Part shown: positions 1-6,213 of the stretch, one piece after another | Layout: each line of letters opens with the position of its first letter | Position numbering within the stretch: the stretch's first letter is position 1 | Origin: an archaeon | GTDB taxonomy: Archaea; Iainarchaeota; Iainarchaeia; Iainarchaeales; CSSED10-239 | Assembly (NCBI GenBank): GCA_023230325.1 | Contig: JALNXN010000020.1 | Location: 1 to 11,238 of the forward strand | Length of the DNA stretch: 11,238 bases | Direction of reading: 5' to 3' | Notes under the pieces: generated by a model | The model's input: only the letters and a program-made list of their open reading frames with translations | What the model was told of the DNA's origin: nothing | Databases searched by the model: none | Position numbers and translations under genes: made by a program

Positions 1-78
1 GTAACTTTAACAGGTCTTGCAAAGACCTTTGAAGATAAAGAAAAAGATGTAGAAAAAGATATTGATTCTTTTATTTAA
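1..78 (+). CDS. 3' end of an unidentified gene (partial)
   Basis: The plus-strand frame beginning at base 1 is open to a TAA at 76-78 and gives 25 residues ending DVEKDIDSFI. The other two plus frames close within the first 30 bases. The lysine/aspartate-rich, probably helical tail resembles the composition of the other proteins here, which is the main reason to believe it is coding. Its stop lies two bases from the stop of the converging minus-strand gene. The T-rich stretch 79-89 just after it could act as a U-tract terminator. The fragment is too short to assign a family. Confidence 0.5.
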   Translation, partial: VTLTGLAKTFEDKEKDVEKDIDSFI

Positions 79-80
79 TT

Positions 81-506
81 TTATTTTTTGTGAGACTGTG
101 CTTTTGTAATTAGCATTAATTTAATTTTTTCTACATCTGTTCTTGTAAGTTTAAAGTTATATAGTTTATATCTTGGGTCAGTTGGTTTAATTTTTGACCT
201 AAGTTCAGAATTTTTATATTTTGTAAGATATTCTCTATATGTTTCCAGTAGTATTGATTCATATAATTTTCCACTTAGAGGGTAGCTTTTATTTCCAATT
301 GTAATTCGTCCTGTGATTGGATCTTTTATAGGTTCTCCTATTATTTTTTCTAATTTTTTATCAACAATTTTAAACTGTCTTTTTGTTCTTTCTTCATTTC
401 TTTTTGTTTGTATTTTCTTTTGTTCTATAGCTGATAAGGTCTTTATCTTGTTTAGCTTTTTTCTACAGGGCTTTGAACTTTTCTGGAATATGTTTCTAAG
501 TTTCAT
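81..506 (-). CDS. small basic protein, paralogue of the upstream gene
   Basis: This codes for 141 residues, very rich in Lys/Arg, with no membrane segment or signal peptide that I can see. I do not recognise the family. It is clearly related to its neighbour at 523-924: in the ungapped block beginning LSAIEQKKIQTKR here and LSILEQQKITAKR there, 18 of 35 positions match by eye, and YESILLETYREYL here matches YYSALLETYRSYL there at 10 of 13. Both halves look helical and joined by a variable linker that differs in length. It starts 16 bases after the neighbour's TGA. A GTGA complementary to the 16S 3' end lies 4 bases before the ATG, so the two are probably co-transcribed. The high charge and helical content would suit a nucleic-acid or ribosome-associated role, but nothing shows that directly. 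Confidence 0.8.
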   Translation of the reverse strand: MKLRNIFQKSSKPCRKKLNKIKTLSAIEQKKIQTKRNEERTKRQFKIVDKKLEKIIGEPIKDPITGRITIGNKSYPLSGKLYESILLETYREYLTKYKNSELRSKIKPTDPRYKLYNFKLTRTDVEKIKLMLITKAQSHKK

Positions 507-510
507 ATTG

Positions 511-514
511 TCAC
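511..514 (-). promoter_or_regulatory. ribosome binding site (GTGA) for the 141-residue gene
   Basis: On the minus strand GTGA sits 4 bases before the ATG at 506-504, inside the 16-base spacer between the two paralogues. It matches the GGTGA core complementary to archaeal 16S rRNA and supports this start and translation from a shared mRNA. Confidence 0.45.
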
Positions 515-522
515 ATCACACA

Positions 523-924
523 TCATTTGTGCATATTTTCTATATTTTCTATTAATAGTAATTTAATATTTACTACATCTGATTTTTTTAAATCTTTTGC
601 TAATTTGTTACTAATTTTAAGATAACTTCTATATGTTTCTAAAAGTGCAGAATAATATAATTTATCTTCAACTTTATAGCGCCCATTTTTAGTGGTTATA
701 ATGTTTCTACCCCTTTCTCTAAAATCTGCGCCTAATAGGTTATCTAATTTTTCTTCAACAATTTCAATTTGTCTTTTTGTTCTGTCTTTATCTCTTTTGG
801 CTGTGATTTTCTGTTGTTCTAAAATACTAAGTTCTTTTACTTTTTTAAGTTTTCCAGTTATTGGACTTCTAGATATTACAGATTTTTTTTTGTTTATTAC
901 TTTTTTAAAAGTTCCTGGTTTCAT
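523..924 (-). CDS. small basic protein, paralogue of the downstream gene
   Basis: This codes for 133 residues, family not recognised. It shares with the next gene an N-terminal helix (LSILEQQKITAKR followed by DRTKRQIEIVEEKLDNLLG) and a C-terminal helix (YYSALLETYRSYL). The segment between them (NIITTKNGRYKVEDK) may form a short beta hairpin. There is no transmembrane segment and no visible catalytic motif. The start is well supported: GGAGGAG lies 4 bases upstream of the ATG. The gene ends in TGA and is followed after 16 bases by its paralogue, which suggests a two-gene operon read leftward from the 925-1071 divergent region. Any function, such as RNA or DNA binding, is a guess from charge alone. 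Confidence 0.85.
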   Translation of the reverse strand: MKPGTFKKVINKKKSVISRSPITGKLKKVKELSILEQQKITAKRDKDRTKRQIEIVEEKLDNLLGADFRERGRNIITTKNGRYKVEDKLYYSALLETYRSYLKISNKLAKDLKKSDVVNIKLLLIENIENMHK

Positions 925-1071
925 GTAACTCCTCCATTATATTTTTAATTTATAATACTTGTATATTGTATATCGATTCTTTTTTTAGGATTATCTTTTT
1001 TTACAAATTAACTATTATAAATATCTTCTTCACTAATAATTTATAATACTTTCTTTACACAATATATATGT
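925..1071. promoter_or_regulatory. divergent promoter region
   Basis: This is a 147-bp A/T-rich spacer between the leftward small-protein pair and the rightward phosphoribosyltransferase. For the rightward gene a TTATAATA box at 1041-1048 lies 24-31 bases before the ATG at 1072, the spacing expected for a leaderless archaeal transcript. For the leftward pair, ATATACAATATAC-like sequence around 959-973 (minus strand) would place the start near 940, giving a short leader that includes the GGAGGAG site. A second box, TATTATAAAT near 945-954, sits too close to allow that leader. The assignments rest on spacing and composition only. Confidence 0.5.
929..935 (-). promoter_or_regulatory. strong Shine-Dalgarno GGAGGAG
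   Basis: GGAGGAG on the minus strand lies 4 bases before the ATG at 924-922. It is the strongest ribosome site in the window and fixes the start of the 133-residue protein. Several other genes here lack such a site. Confidence 0.8.
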
Positions 1072-1536
1072 ATGTATTATATGTCCTGGAACGAATTTGA
1101 ATCTCTAGCTTTAAATTTAGCAAAAGATATAGATTTCTCTAATAAAAAATATGATTTAATAATAACTGTTGGAAGAGGTGGGTTATTACTTGGACGGATT
1201 TTAGCTTCTCTTTTAAAGCTTCCCTTAGGTGTTATCTTTGCAAAAACAATAAATGATACTTATAAAATTTCAGATAATATTTCTTGTCTTTCTGAAATTA
1301 AAGGAAATGTTTTGTTAGTTGATGACTTAATGGATAATAATGCTTTATTAATTCAAAAAAAAATAAAAAGTAAATACTCAAAAGTTCAAACAATTACCCT
1401 TGCAAGTATCTTTTATAAAAATTCAAATAATTTCAAACCAGATTACTCTCTTAATAAAATAAAGCACGAGATGACTTTAATCTTCCCTTATCAGGAAATG
1501 GCACTACAAAAAAATTATAAATTATTTATGGAGTAA
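1072..1536 (+). CDS. phosphoribosyltransferase-fold protein (COG2236-like) with degenerate PRPP loop
   Basis: This 154-residue protein resembles the archaeal purine phosphoribosyltransferase group (COG2236 type). It has an N-terminal SWNEFESLALNLA helix, the VGRGGLLLGRILASLL segment (about 33-48) at the usual RGG position, a VLLVDD strand (80-85) leading into the PRPP loop, and a late IFPYQ resembling the family's FPWE. Active enzymes transfer phosphoribose from PRPP to a base. Here the loop after VDD reads LMDNNAL instead of the usual xxDTGKT/xxDSGxT: Asp88 is kept, but the Gly and Thr/Ser that hold the phosphate are replaced (N89, N90, A91, L92). Activity may be weak, altered or lost. The ATG at 1072 suits the TATA box at 1041-1048; an ATG at 1081 is the alternative. 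It is followed after 6 bases by a membrane-protein gene. Confidence 0.75.
   Translation: MYYMSWNEFESLALNLAKDIDFSNKKYDLIITVGRGGLLLGRILASLLKLPLGVIFAKTINDTYKISDNISCLSEIKGNVLLVDDLMDNNALLIQKKIKSKYSKVQTITLASIFYKNSNNFKPDYSLNKIKHEMTLIFPYQEMALQKNYKLFME
1530..1533 (+). promoter_or_regulatory. ribosome binding site GGAG inside the previous gene
   Basis: GGAG overlaps the last codons of the phosphoribosyltransferase gene and lies 9 bases before the ATG at 1543. It supports that start and translational coupling of the two genes. Confidence 0.45.
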
Positions 1537-1542
1537 ATTAAA

Positions 1543-1980
1543 ATGAGTTTAAAAAATAAAATAAAAACAAATAATAAAAATAAAATTGCAATTACAATAA
1601 TTTTTACAGTTTTAATGTTATTGATTATTTTTTTACTTATTAAAAATTATAATTATAAGCAATTATATGAAGATAATCAATTAGAATCAATTTCAAAAGA
1701 AAGTATTCTATTGCAATTAAAAAACAATTCTTCTGACAGATTAAGTGATTACAAGCAATATCTAAAAGAACCATTTTTAAGCTATCAATTAACAAATGAT
1801 AATTTCCTAGAATATAAACAAAAATATTCTTTTGCCTTTAGTGAAAATAACCTAAGTAAATATAATTTCTTATATCCTGAAATTAATGATTATGTTCTAG
1901 AATTTAATAATTTAATTGTTGTTTACAATTATCAATCAGACATAGTAAAAAGTTTATTCTTTGTTGGAAATATTAACTAA
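1543..1980 (+). CDS. single-pass membrane protein of unknown function
   Basis: This is a 145-residue protein with a Lys/Asn-rich N-terminus (about 1-14), one hydrophobic helix at about 15-33 (IAITIIFTVLMLLIIFLLI) and a roughly 110-residue hydrophilic tail rich in Asn, Tyr, Ser and Glu. The positive-inside rule suggests the N-terminus is cytoplasmic and the tail is outside. There is no cleavable signal, no Cys pair and no catalytic motif that I can see, and I do not recognise the family. It starts 6 bases after the phosphoribosyltransferase stop and is probably co-transcribed with it. A T-run at 1988-1994 follows its stop and may end the transcript before the release-factor promoter. Confidence 0.8.
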   Translation: MSLKNKIKTNNKNKIAITIIFTVLMLLIIFLLIKNYNYKQLYEDNQLESISKESILLQLKNNSSDRLSDYKQYLKEPFLSYQLTNDNFLEYKQKYSFAFSENNLSKYNFLYPEINDYVLEFNNLIVVYNYQSDIVKSLFFVGNIN

Positions 1981-1987
1981 CAATTCC

Positions 1988-2001
1988 TTTTTTTAATTTT
2001 T
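1988..2001 (+). terminator. possible oligo-T terminator
   Basis: A run of seven T, then AA, then five T lies just after the membrane-protein stop. Archaeal terminators are typically U-tracts without a required hairpin. The site touches the TATA box of the next gene, so this remains tentative in such an A/T-rich sequence. Confidence 0.35.
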
Positions 2002-2007
2002 ATAAAT
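1997..2007 (+). promoter_or_regulatory. TATA box for aRF1
   Basis: TTTTTATAAAT lies about 21-31 bases before the ATG at 2028, close to the spacing of a leaderless archaeal transcript. No good Shine-Dalgarno is present between the box and the ATG, which agrees with a leaderless start. Confidence 0.5.
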
Positions 2008-2027
2008 GAAAATAATATGTAGAAAAT

Positions 2028-4778
2028 ATGGACGAATCAATAAAATTAATTTTATTAAAAAGAAAAATAAAAGAATTAAGTGCCTATAAAGGGCAAGGAA
2101 CTCAATTGATAAGTCTATACCTACCTCCAGATGTAGATAGAAGCACAGTTAATAAACAATTAACAGATGAAATTAGTCAATCCTCAAACATAAAAAGTGC
2201 ACAAACAAGAAAAAATGTTCAATCAGCTCTAAGAAGACTTGTAAATTATTTAAAACAAATTGATTTCAAATTGCCTGAAAATGGTTTAATTTTATTTTCA
2301 GGAGATGTGTCTACAAACCCTTCAAAATCAGATGTAACATTGATTGATATTGAACCTCCAAAAAGGCTAACAACAAAACTATATTGGTGCGACTCTTCTT
2401 TCCATATTGTGCCACTAGAGGAGATGGTTGAAACAGATCAAATCTATGGTGTGATTGCAGTTGATAAAAGAGAGACAACAATTGCAGTAATTAGAGGGAA
2501 GTTAAGAGAAATTGTTGGACATGAAACCTCAGGGGTTCCAGGTAAGACAAGGGCTGGAGGGCAATGTCTAAAAGATGCAATAGTTCAATTGTCAGATGGA
2601 AATATTTTAAATATAGAAGATCTAAATAAAGAATCTTTAATTTCTGCAAATTTAAATAATTATAAATTAATTGATTCTAAAATTAAAAATAAATGGAATA
2701 TTACTAAAACAAAAACTTATATAATTTCAACAAAATTCCCCAGATTAGAAATAAAATGTAGTGAAGATCATCTTTTATATGTCAATTCTGAATTAGGAAT
2801 TGTTGAAAAAACTGCAAAAGAATTAAAAGTTGGTGACTTTTTAATTATGCCTGAAAAAATAGATATTTTAGGCAAAGTTCAATCAATTGATTCAAGTAAG
2901 TATTATAATTCTTTTGAAATTAATAAAGATGGTCAAAATTATATTAAAAAAATTAGATTATCAAAAAATTTATATCAAAGAGATCTTGCAAATAAAGTAA
3001 ATATTAGTCAGGCACAGATTTCAGATTTAGAAACAGGCAAAAAAGATTTAAGTTTAAATATTTTAAAAAATGTTTGTATAGAGTTAAATATTAATTTTTC
3101 TCAATTTTTAAAAAAATATACAAAAAAGATACTTTATAAAAATGTAGTTTTGCCAACTAAAGTGGATTATAATTTTTCTCAATTTTTAGGTTATTTAATA
3201 GTAGATGGGTCAATTGAAGAAGATATAATTACTTTTTTTGAACAAGATAAAAATGTGGCTTTAAGTTATAAATTAAAATTTGATAATTTATTTAAATTAA
3301 ATTCAAGTCTTAAATTCAGACCATCTAAAAATTATCATCAATTAAGGTTTATAAGTAGCCCACTTGTAAGATTAATAAAAAATGAATTTGTAGAAATAAG
3401 AAAAACATTAGATTCAAAAGTTCCAAAAAAAGTTCTTCTTTCCTCAAATAAAGTTGTTTCTGGTTTTTTAAAAGGAATTTATGATGCCAAAGGGGCTATT
3501 AATTTAAGTAGAAAAAGTATTTCTCTTAATGTAAATAATAAAAAGTTAGCTCAAGAGATTCAGCTTTTACTTTTAAGATTTTCAATTATTAGTTCTTTAA
3601 TTGAGTTTGATAATCATAAAAATAAATATACAGAAAATAAAAAATTCACAATCGACATAAGTGAAAAAGAATCAGTTGATTTATTTACTAAATATATTTC
3701 TTTTACGTCTACTAAAAAAATAAGTAAATTAAAATTAATTACAAATAAATCCCTTAAAAATAATTCCAGACAAATTTTAATTTCAGGTAAAAGAATAAAA
3801 GAAATTATTGAAAAACACGAACTTAATTTAGAACAATTTCCAAAAGTAAGTTCTTTTTTTAATAATAAAGGAATGATTAGTAAACAAACTTTCAAAAATT
3901 CAATCTTAAATAATATTAAAAATAAACTATTAAAAAAAGAATTACAAAATATTTTAGATTATTCTATATTGCCTGTAAAGATAAATAAAATTAATGTTAT
4001 TAAAGAAAAAAGTAATATGGTTGATATTTCAGTTATAAATAAAAATTTTATAGCAAATAGTTTAGTTGTTCATAATTCTGCACATAGATTTGAAAGACTT
4101 AGAGAAAAAGCTGCTGAAGATTTTTATAAAAGAGTTGGTGCAAAAGTAAATGCTGCATTTGTTCCAATTGAAGGATTAAAGGGCATGATTATTGGTGGTC
4201 CAGGGACAACTAAGCATGAATTTATAGAGCATGCAGGCTTAGATCATAGAATAAAAGATAAAATTTTAGGAACTGTTGATGTTTCTTACACAGATGAATC
4301 TGGAATTAAAGAGATTCTAGATAAATCCTCAGAAATTTTAAAAGAAGTAGGAATTGTTAAAGAAAAAAAATTAATTGAGAAGTTCATTTCTGAAATTGCA
4401 AAAAATAATCTTGGTATTTATGGTTTTAAAGAAGTTCAACAAGCTTTAGATTATGGGCAAGTTTCAACAATTTTAATTTCTGAAGGCCTAGAGTGGTTTG
4501 TTTTAAAGTTTAAATGTCTAAAAACAGGTCAGTTCTTTTTTAAGATTGCAAAAACAAAAGATGAAGTAAATAACATTATTAATTCTGTTGAGCAAAGTTC
4601 AAAGGATTGTCAAGACTTGCCATCAGAGCTAATTGAAGAATCAGATTTATTTGATTATTTTTTAGATCAATCCCAAAAAACAAGTTCAGAAGTAATTCTT
4701 GTTTCAGTTGAGACTCCAGAAGGTAAATCCTTTTTAGATACTTTTGGTGGAATTGGTGCTTTTTTAAGATATAAATGA
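2028..4778 (+). CDS. prf1: peptide chain release factor aRF1, interrupted by an intein
   Basis: This is the archaeal class-1 release factor, which reads all three stop codons in the ribosomal A site and triggers hydrolysis of peptidyl-tRNA. The precursor is 916 residues; removing the 504-residue intein leaves 412, normal for aRF1. Domain 1 has the stop-decoding motifs NIKS (54-57) and YWCDSSF (119-125). Domain 2 has the catalytic GKTRAGGQ, with GGQ at 177-179, directly followed by the intein (180-683). The C-extein resumes SAHRFERLREKAAEDF and continues to the domain 3 end GGIGAFLRYK. With the intein in place, the GGQ is cut off from the rest of its domain, so release activity must depend on splicing. 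The gene ends in TGA. It has its own TATA box and is followed by truD after 79 bases. Confidence 0.97.
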   Translation: MDESIKLILLKRKIKELSAYKGQGTQLISLYLPPDVDRSTVNKQLTDEISQSSNIKSAQTRKNVQSALRRLVNYLKQIDFKLPENGLILFSGDVSTNPSKSDVTLIDIEPPKRLTTKLYWCDSSFHIVPLEEMVETDQIYGVIAVDKRETTIAVIRGKLREIVGHETSGVPGKTRAGGQCLKDAIVQLSDGNILNIEDLNKESLISANLNNYKLIDSKIKNKWNITKTKTYIISTKFPRLEIKCSEDHLLYVNSELGIVEKTAKELKVGDFLIMPEKIDILGKVQSIDSSKYYNSFEINKDGQNYIKKIRLSKNLYQRDLANKVNISQAQISDLETGKKDLSLNILKNVCIELNINFSQFLKKYTKKILYKNVVLPTKVDYNFSQFLGYLIVDGSIEEDIITFFEQDKNVALSYKLKFDNLFKLNSSLKFRPSKNYHQLRFISSPLVRLIKNEFVEIRKTLDSKVPKKVLLSSNKVVSGFLKGIYDAKGAINLSRKSISLNVNNKKLAQEIQLLLLRFSIISSLIEFDNHKNKYTENKKFTIDISEKESVDLFTKYISFTSTKKISKLKLITNKSLKNNSRQILISGKRIKEIIEKHELNLEQFPKVSSFFNNKGMISKQTFKNSILNNIKNKLLKKELQNILDYSILPVKINKINVIKEKSNMVDISVINKNFIANSLVVHNSAHRFERLREKAAEDFYKRVGAKVNAAFVPIEGLKGMIIGGPGTTKHEFIEHAGLDHRIKDKILGTVDVSYTDESGIKEILDKSSEILKEVGIVKEKKLIEKFISEIAKNNLGIYGFKEVQQALDYGQVSTILISEGLEWFVLKFKCLKTGQFFFKIAKTKDEVNNIINSVEQSSKDCQDLPSELIEESDLFDYFLDQSQKTSSEVILVSVETPEGKSFLDTFGGIGAFLRYK
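2940..3107 (+). other. XRE (Cro/C1)-type helix-turn-helix inside the intein
   Basis: Precursor residues about 305-360 read like a full HTH_3 domain: IRLSKNLYQRDLANKVNISQ, then AQISDLETGKKDLSLNILK and a closing helix NVCIELNINFSQFL. The family pattern (L-x-Q-x-x-L-A-x-x-x-x-I-S-x-x-x-I-S-x-x-E-x-G) is matched residue by residue, including Q317, L320, A321, S327, I331, S332, E335 and G337. It lies between the N-terminal Hint part and the first LAGLIDADG motif. It plausibly helps DNA target recognition or binds near its own gene; both roles are inference. Confidence 0.8.
3186..3209 (+). other. LAGLIDADG motif 1 of the intein endonuclease
   Basis: Residues 387-394 read LGYLIVDG, the common LLGYLIGDG form of the dodecapeptide, with the metal-binding acid Asp393 retained. 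It opens the homing endonuclease domain of the intein. Confidence 0.85.
3465..3500 (+). other. LAGLIDADG motif 2, catalytic acid replaced by Lys
   Basis: Residues 480-491 read FLKGIYDAKGAI, aligning with the usual FLRGLFDADGSI. The second D of DADG is the metal-binding acid; here the codon at 3489-3491 is AAA, giving Lys488. A double-strand nuclease needs both acids, so cleavage is probably lost or reduced, while the splicing residues look sound. Confidence 0.75.
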
Positions 4779-4796
4779 AGTTAATTATAAAATAAT

Positions 4797-4815
4797 TATT
4801 TATAAATAATATAAC
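4797..4815 (+). promoter_or_regulatory. TATA-like box upstream of truD
   Basis: TATTTATAAATAATATAAC lies 43-61 bases before the truD ATG. The usual spacing to the start of transcription would leave a leader of about 25-30 bases. That leader has only a weak ribosome-site candidate (GTGGAT near 4847). The box suggests truD can be transcribed separately from aRF1. Confidence 0.4.
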
Positions 4816-4857
4816 TTTTTAAAAAAATAATTTGTGTAAAGAAGTTGTGGATAACTT

Positions 4858-6126
4858 ATGGATTTTAGATATATTACAAAAACAAAAGGAGTAGGTGGAA
4901 GAATTAAACAAAGCCCCACTGACTTTCAAGTTGAAGAAATTGGTGTTAATTACCAAACAAAAATAAATTATTTGTCAAATAAAAATCAAGCAGAAATAAA
5001 TTGGCAAGAGGTGTTTGAAAAAAAGAAATCTGATACAGATTATCTAATAGTGGATTTAGAAAAAAATAATCTAGCAACAACATCCGCCCTAAATCAATTA
5101 GCAAGATTTTTACAAACCTCTAAAAAAAGATTCTCGTTTGCTGGTTTAAAAGATAAACGAGCAATTACCTCACAAAGGATTTCAATTTATCAACCTAGCC
5201 AAGATAGGCTTTCAAAATTTAATTTTAAAAACATAAAAATATATAATCCATTTTGGTCTAAAGACAAAATTGATATTGGTGATTTAAAAGCAAACAAATT
5301 CACAATTAAGATAAGACAAATAACTGACTTTTCAAAAGATGATTTAAAAATCTTAATTGACCAAACAATTTCACAAATAAATAAAAATGGACTTATTAAT
5401 TATTTTGGTGAACAAAGATTTGGAGGAGTAAGAGAAATCACTCACAAAGTCGGAAAGTTATTACTTTTAAAAAGATATAAAGAAGCAGTAATTCTTTATC
5501 TAACAGAAGCCTCTGACCTTGAAAGAGAGGATATAAAGCTTGCAAGAGAAGATCTAAAAAAAGATTTAAACTTTAGAAAGCATGCTGCAAATTTCCCGAC
5601 CCAGACAGGTTATGAGTCTGCAATTCTAAATTACCTTGCAAATAAGCCAACAGATTTTTTAGGTGCTTTTAAAATCTTACCTAAATCAATTCAATTTCTT
5701 TTTATCCATGCTTACCAATCGTATTTGTTTAATGAGTTAATTAATTTAAGAATTGATAATGGTTATGGTTTAAACCCAATAGAGGGGGATAAGATTATTG
5801 ACGGAGAAGTATATTTGCCTTTATTTGGTGTGCACTCTGAGTTTTCTAGAGGATTAGCAGGAGAGCTTGAAAAAGAAATTATTAAAAAAGAAAATATTTC
5901 TTTTAAGGATTTTTATAACAAAGAATATTCTGTGCTTTCATCTAAAGGTGATTTTAGAAAAATAAAAACATCTGTTAATGATTTAAAAATTATATCAATT
6001 GAGGATGACAAAGACAATACCGCTCTAGTTAGTCCCCTAGAAGCATCTTTAAGTTTTATTTTAGATAAAGGCCAATATGCAACAGTTGTTTTAAGAGAAA
6101 TTATAAAAAAAGAAATGATTGGTTAA
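4858..6126 (+). CDS. truD: tRNA pseudouridine(13) synthase TruD
   Basis: The 422-residue protein isomerises uridine to pseudouridine in RNA, chiefly position 13 of tRNAs (Pus7/TruD family). It shows the family motifs in order: GVGGRIKQSPTDFQVEEI near the N-terminus, FAGLKDKRA with the catalytic Asp99, NYFGEQRFGG at 181-190, HAYQSYLFNELI in the C-terminal half and ATVVLREIIK at the end. The region between NYFGEQRFG and HAYQSYLFN, followed by a GDKIIDGEVYLPLFG segment, corresponds to the TRUD insertion domain. Length is normal for archaeal members. The ATG at 4858 puts the conserved N-terminal motif at the expected place. It follows aRF1 in the same direction with 79 bases between them, and both act in translation. 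It converges on the helicase gene. Confidence 0.95.
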   Translation: MDFRYITKTKGVGGRIKQSPTDFQVEEIGVNYQTKINYLSNKNQAEINWQEVFEKKKSDTDYLIVDLEKNNLATTSALNQLARFLQTSKKRFSFAGLKDKRAITSQRISIYQPSQDRLSKFNFKNIKIYNPFWSKDKIDIGDLKANKFTIKIRQITDFSKDDLKILIDQTISQINKNGLINYFGEQRFGGVREITHKVGKLLLLKRYKEAVILYLTEASDLEREDIKLAREDLKKDLNFRKHAANFPTQTGYESAILNYLANKPTDFLGAFKILPKSIQFLFIHAYQSYLFNELINLRIDNGYGLNPIEGDKIIDGEVYLPLFGVHSEFSRGLAGELEKEIIKKENISFKDFYNKEYSVLSSKGDFRKIKTSVNDLKIISIEDDKDNTALVSPLEASLSFILDKGQYATVVLREIIKKEMIG

Positions 6127-6190
6127 TTTTAAATTAGAAAATCTATTTTAATTATCATTCATATTTCTTAATAATAAATTTTGAACAAAG

Positions 6191-6206
6191 TGTTTACAAG
6201 TAAACA
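6191..6206. repeat. perfect inverted repeat between convergent genes
   Basis: TGTTTAC-AA-GTAAACA has 7-bp arms around 2 bases, in the 87-bp spacer between truD and the Hel308 gene, and is followed on the plus strand by ATTATTTTT. It could form a short hairpin near a U-tract (an end signal for truD) or be a symmetric protein-binding site. The rest of the spacer is plain A/T-rich sequence. Confidence 0.55.
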
Positions 6207-6213
6207 ATTATTT

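Larger units (their letters stand above)
2565..4076 (+). mobile_element. intein in aRF1, inserted between GGQ and Ser
   Basis: The 504-residue, in-frame insertion begins at Cys180, directly after GGQ, and ends VVHN (680-683) before Ser684, the first C-extein residue. Block A is CLKDAIVQLSDG. Block B carries SEDH with His248 (Ser in place of the usual Thr of TxxH), followed by KELKVGDFLIM (block N4-like). The C-terminal block F/G reads MVDISVINKNFIANSLVVHN. Cys at position 1, penultimate His, terminal Asn and Ser at +1 are all present, so standard class 1 splicing is expected. The interior holds an XRE-like helix-turn-helix and a LAGLIDADG endonuclease region. Its DNA is far more A/T-rich than the exteins: 60-base lines at 2641 and 3061 contain 7 and 6 G/C, against 29 and 22 at 2521 and 4141. 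That fits an acquired element. Confidence 0.95.

Noticed and set aside
1029..1040. TTCACTAATAAT shared with 9210-9221, a possible common promoter element.
   Set aside because: A 12-base match is expected by chance several times in a window this A/T-rich, and its position relative to the genes differs.
3093..3188. An 18-base exact direct repeat (AATTTTTCTCAATTTTTA) 78 bases apart and in frame within the intein, giving NFSQFL twice.
   Set aside because: Both copies fit their own domains (end of the HTH and start of LAGLIDADG motif 1), and low-complexity A/T sequence makes such matches easy by chance.
3614..3895. A minus-strand open frame inside the intein.
   Set aside because: It is antisense to the intein coding sequence, and its hydrophobic appearance comes from reading A/T-rich lysine codons in reverse.
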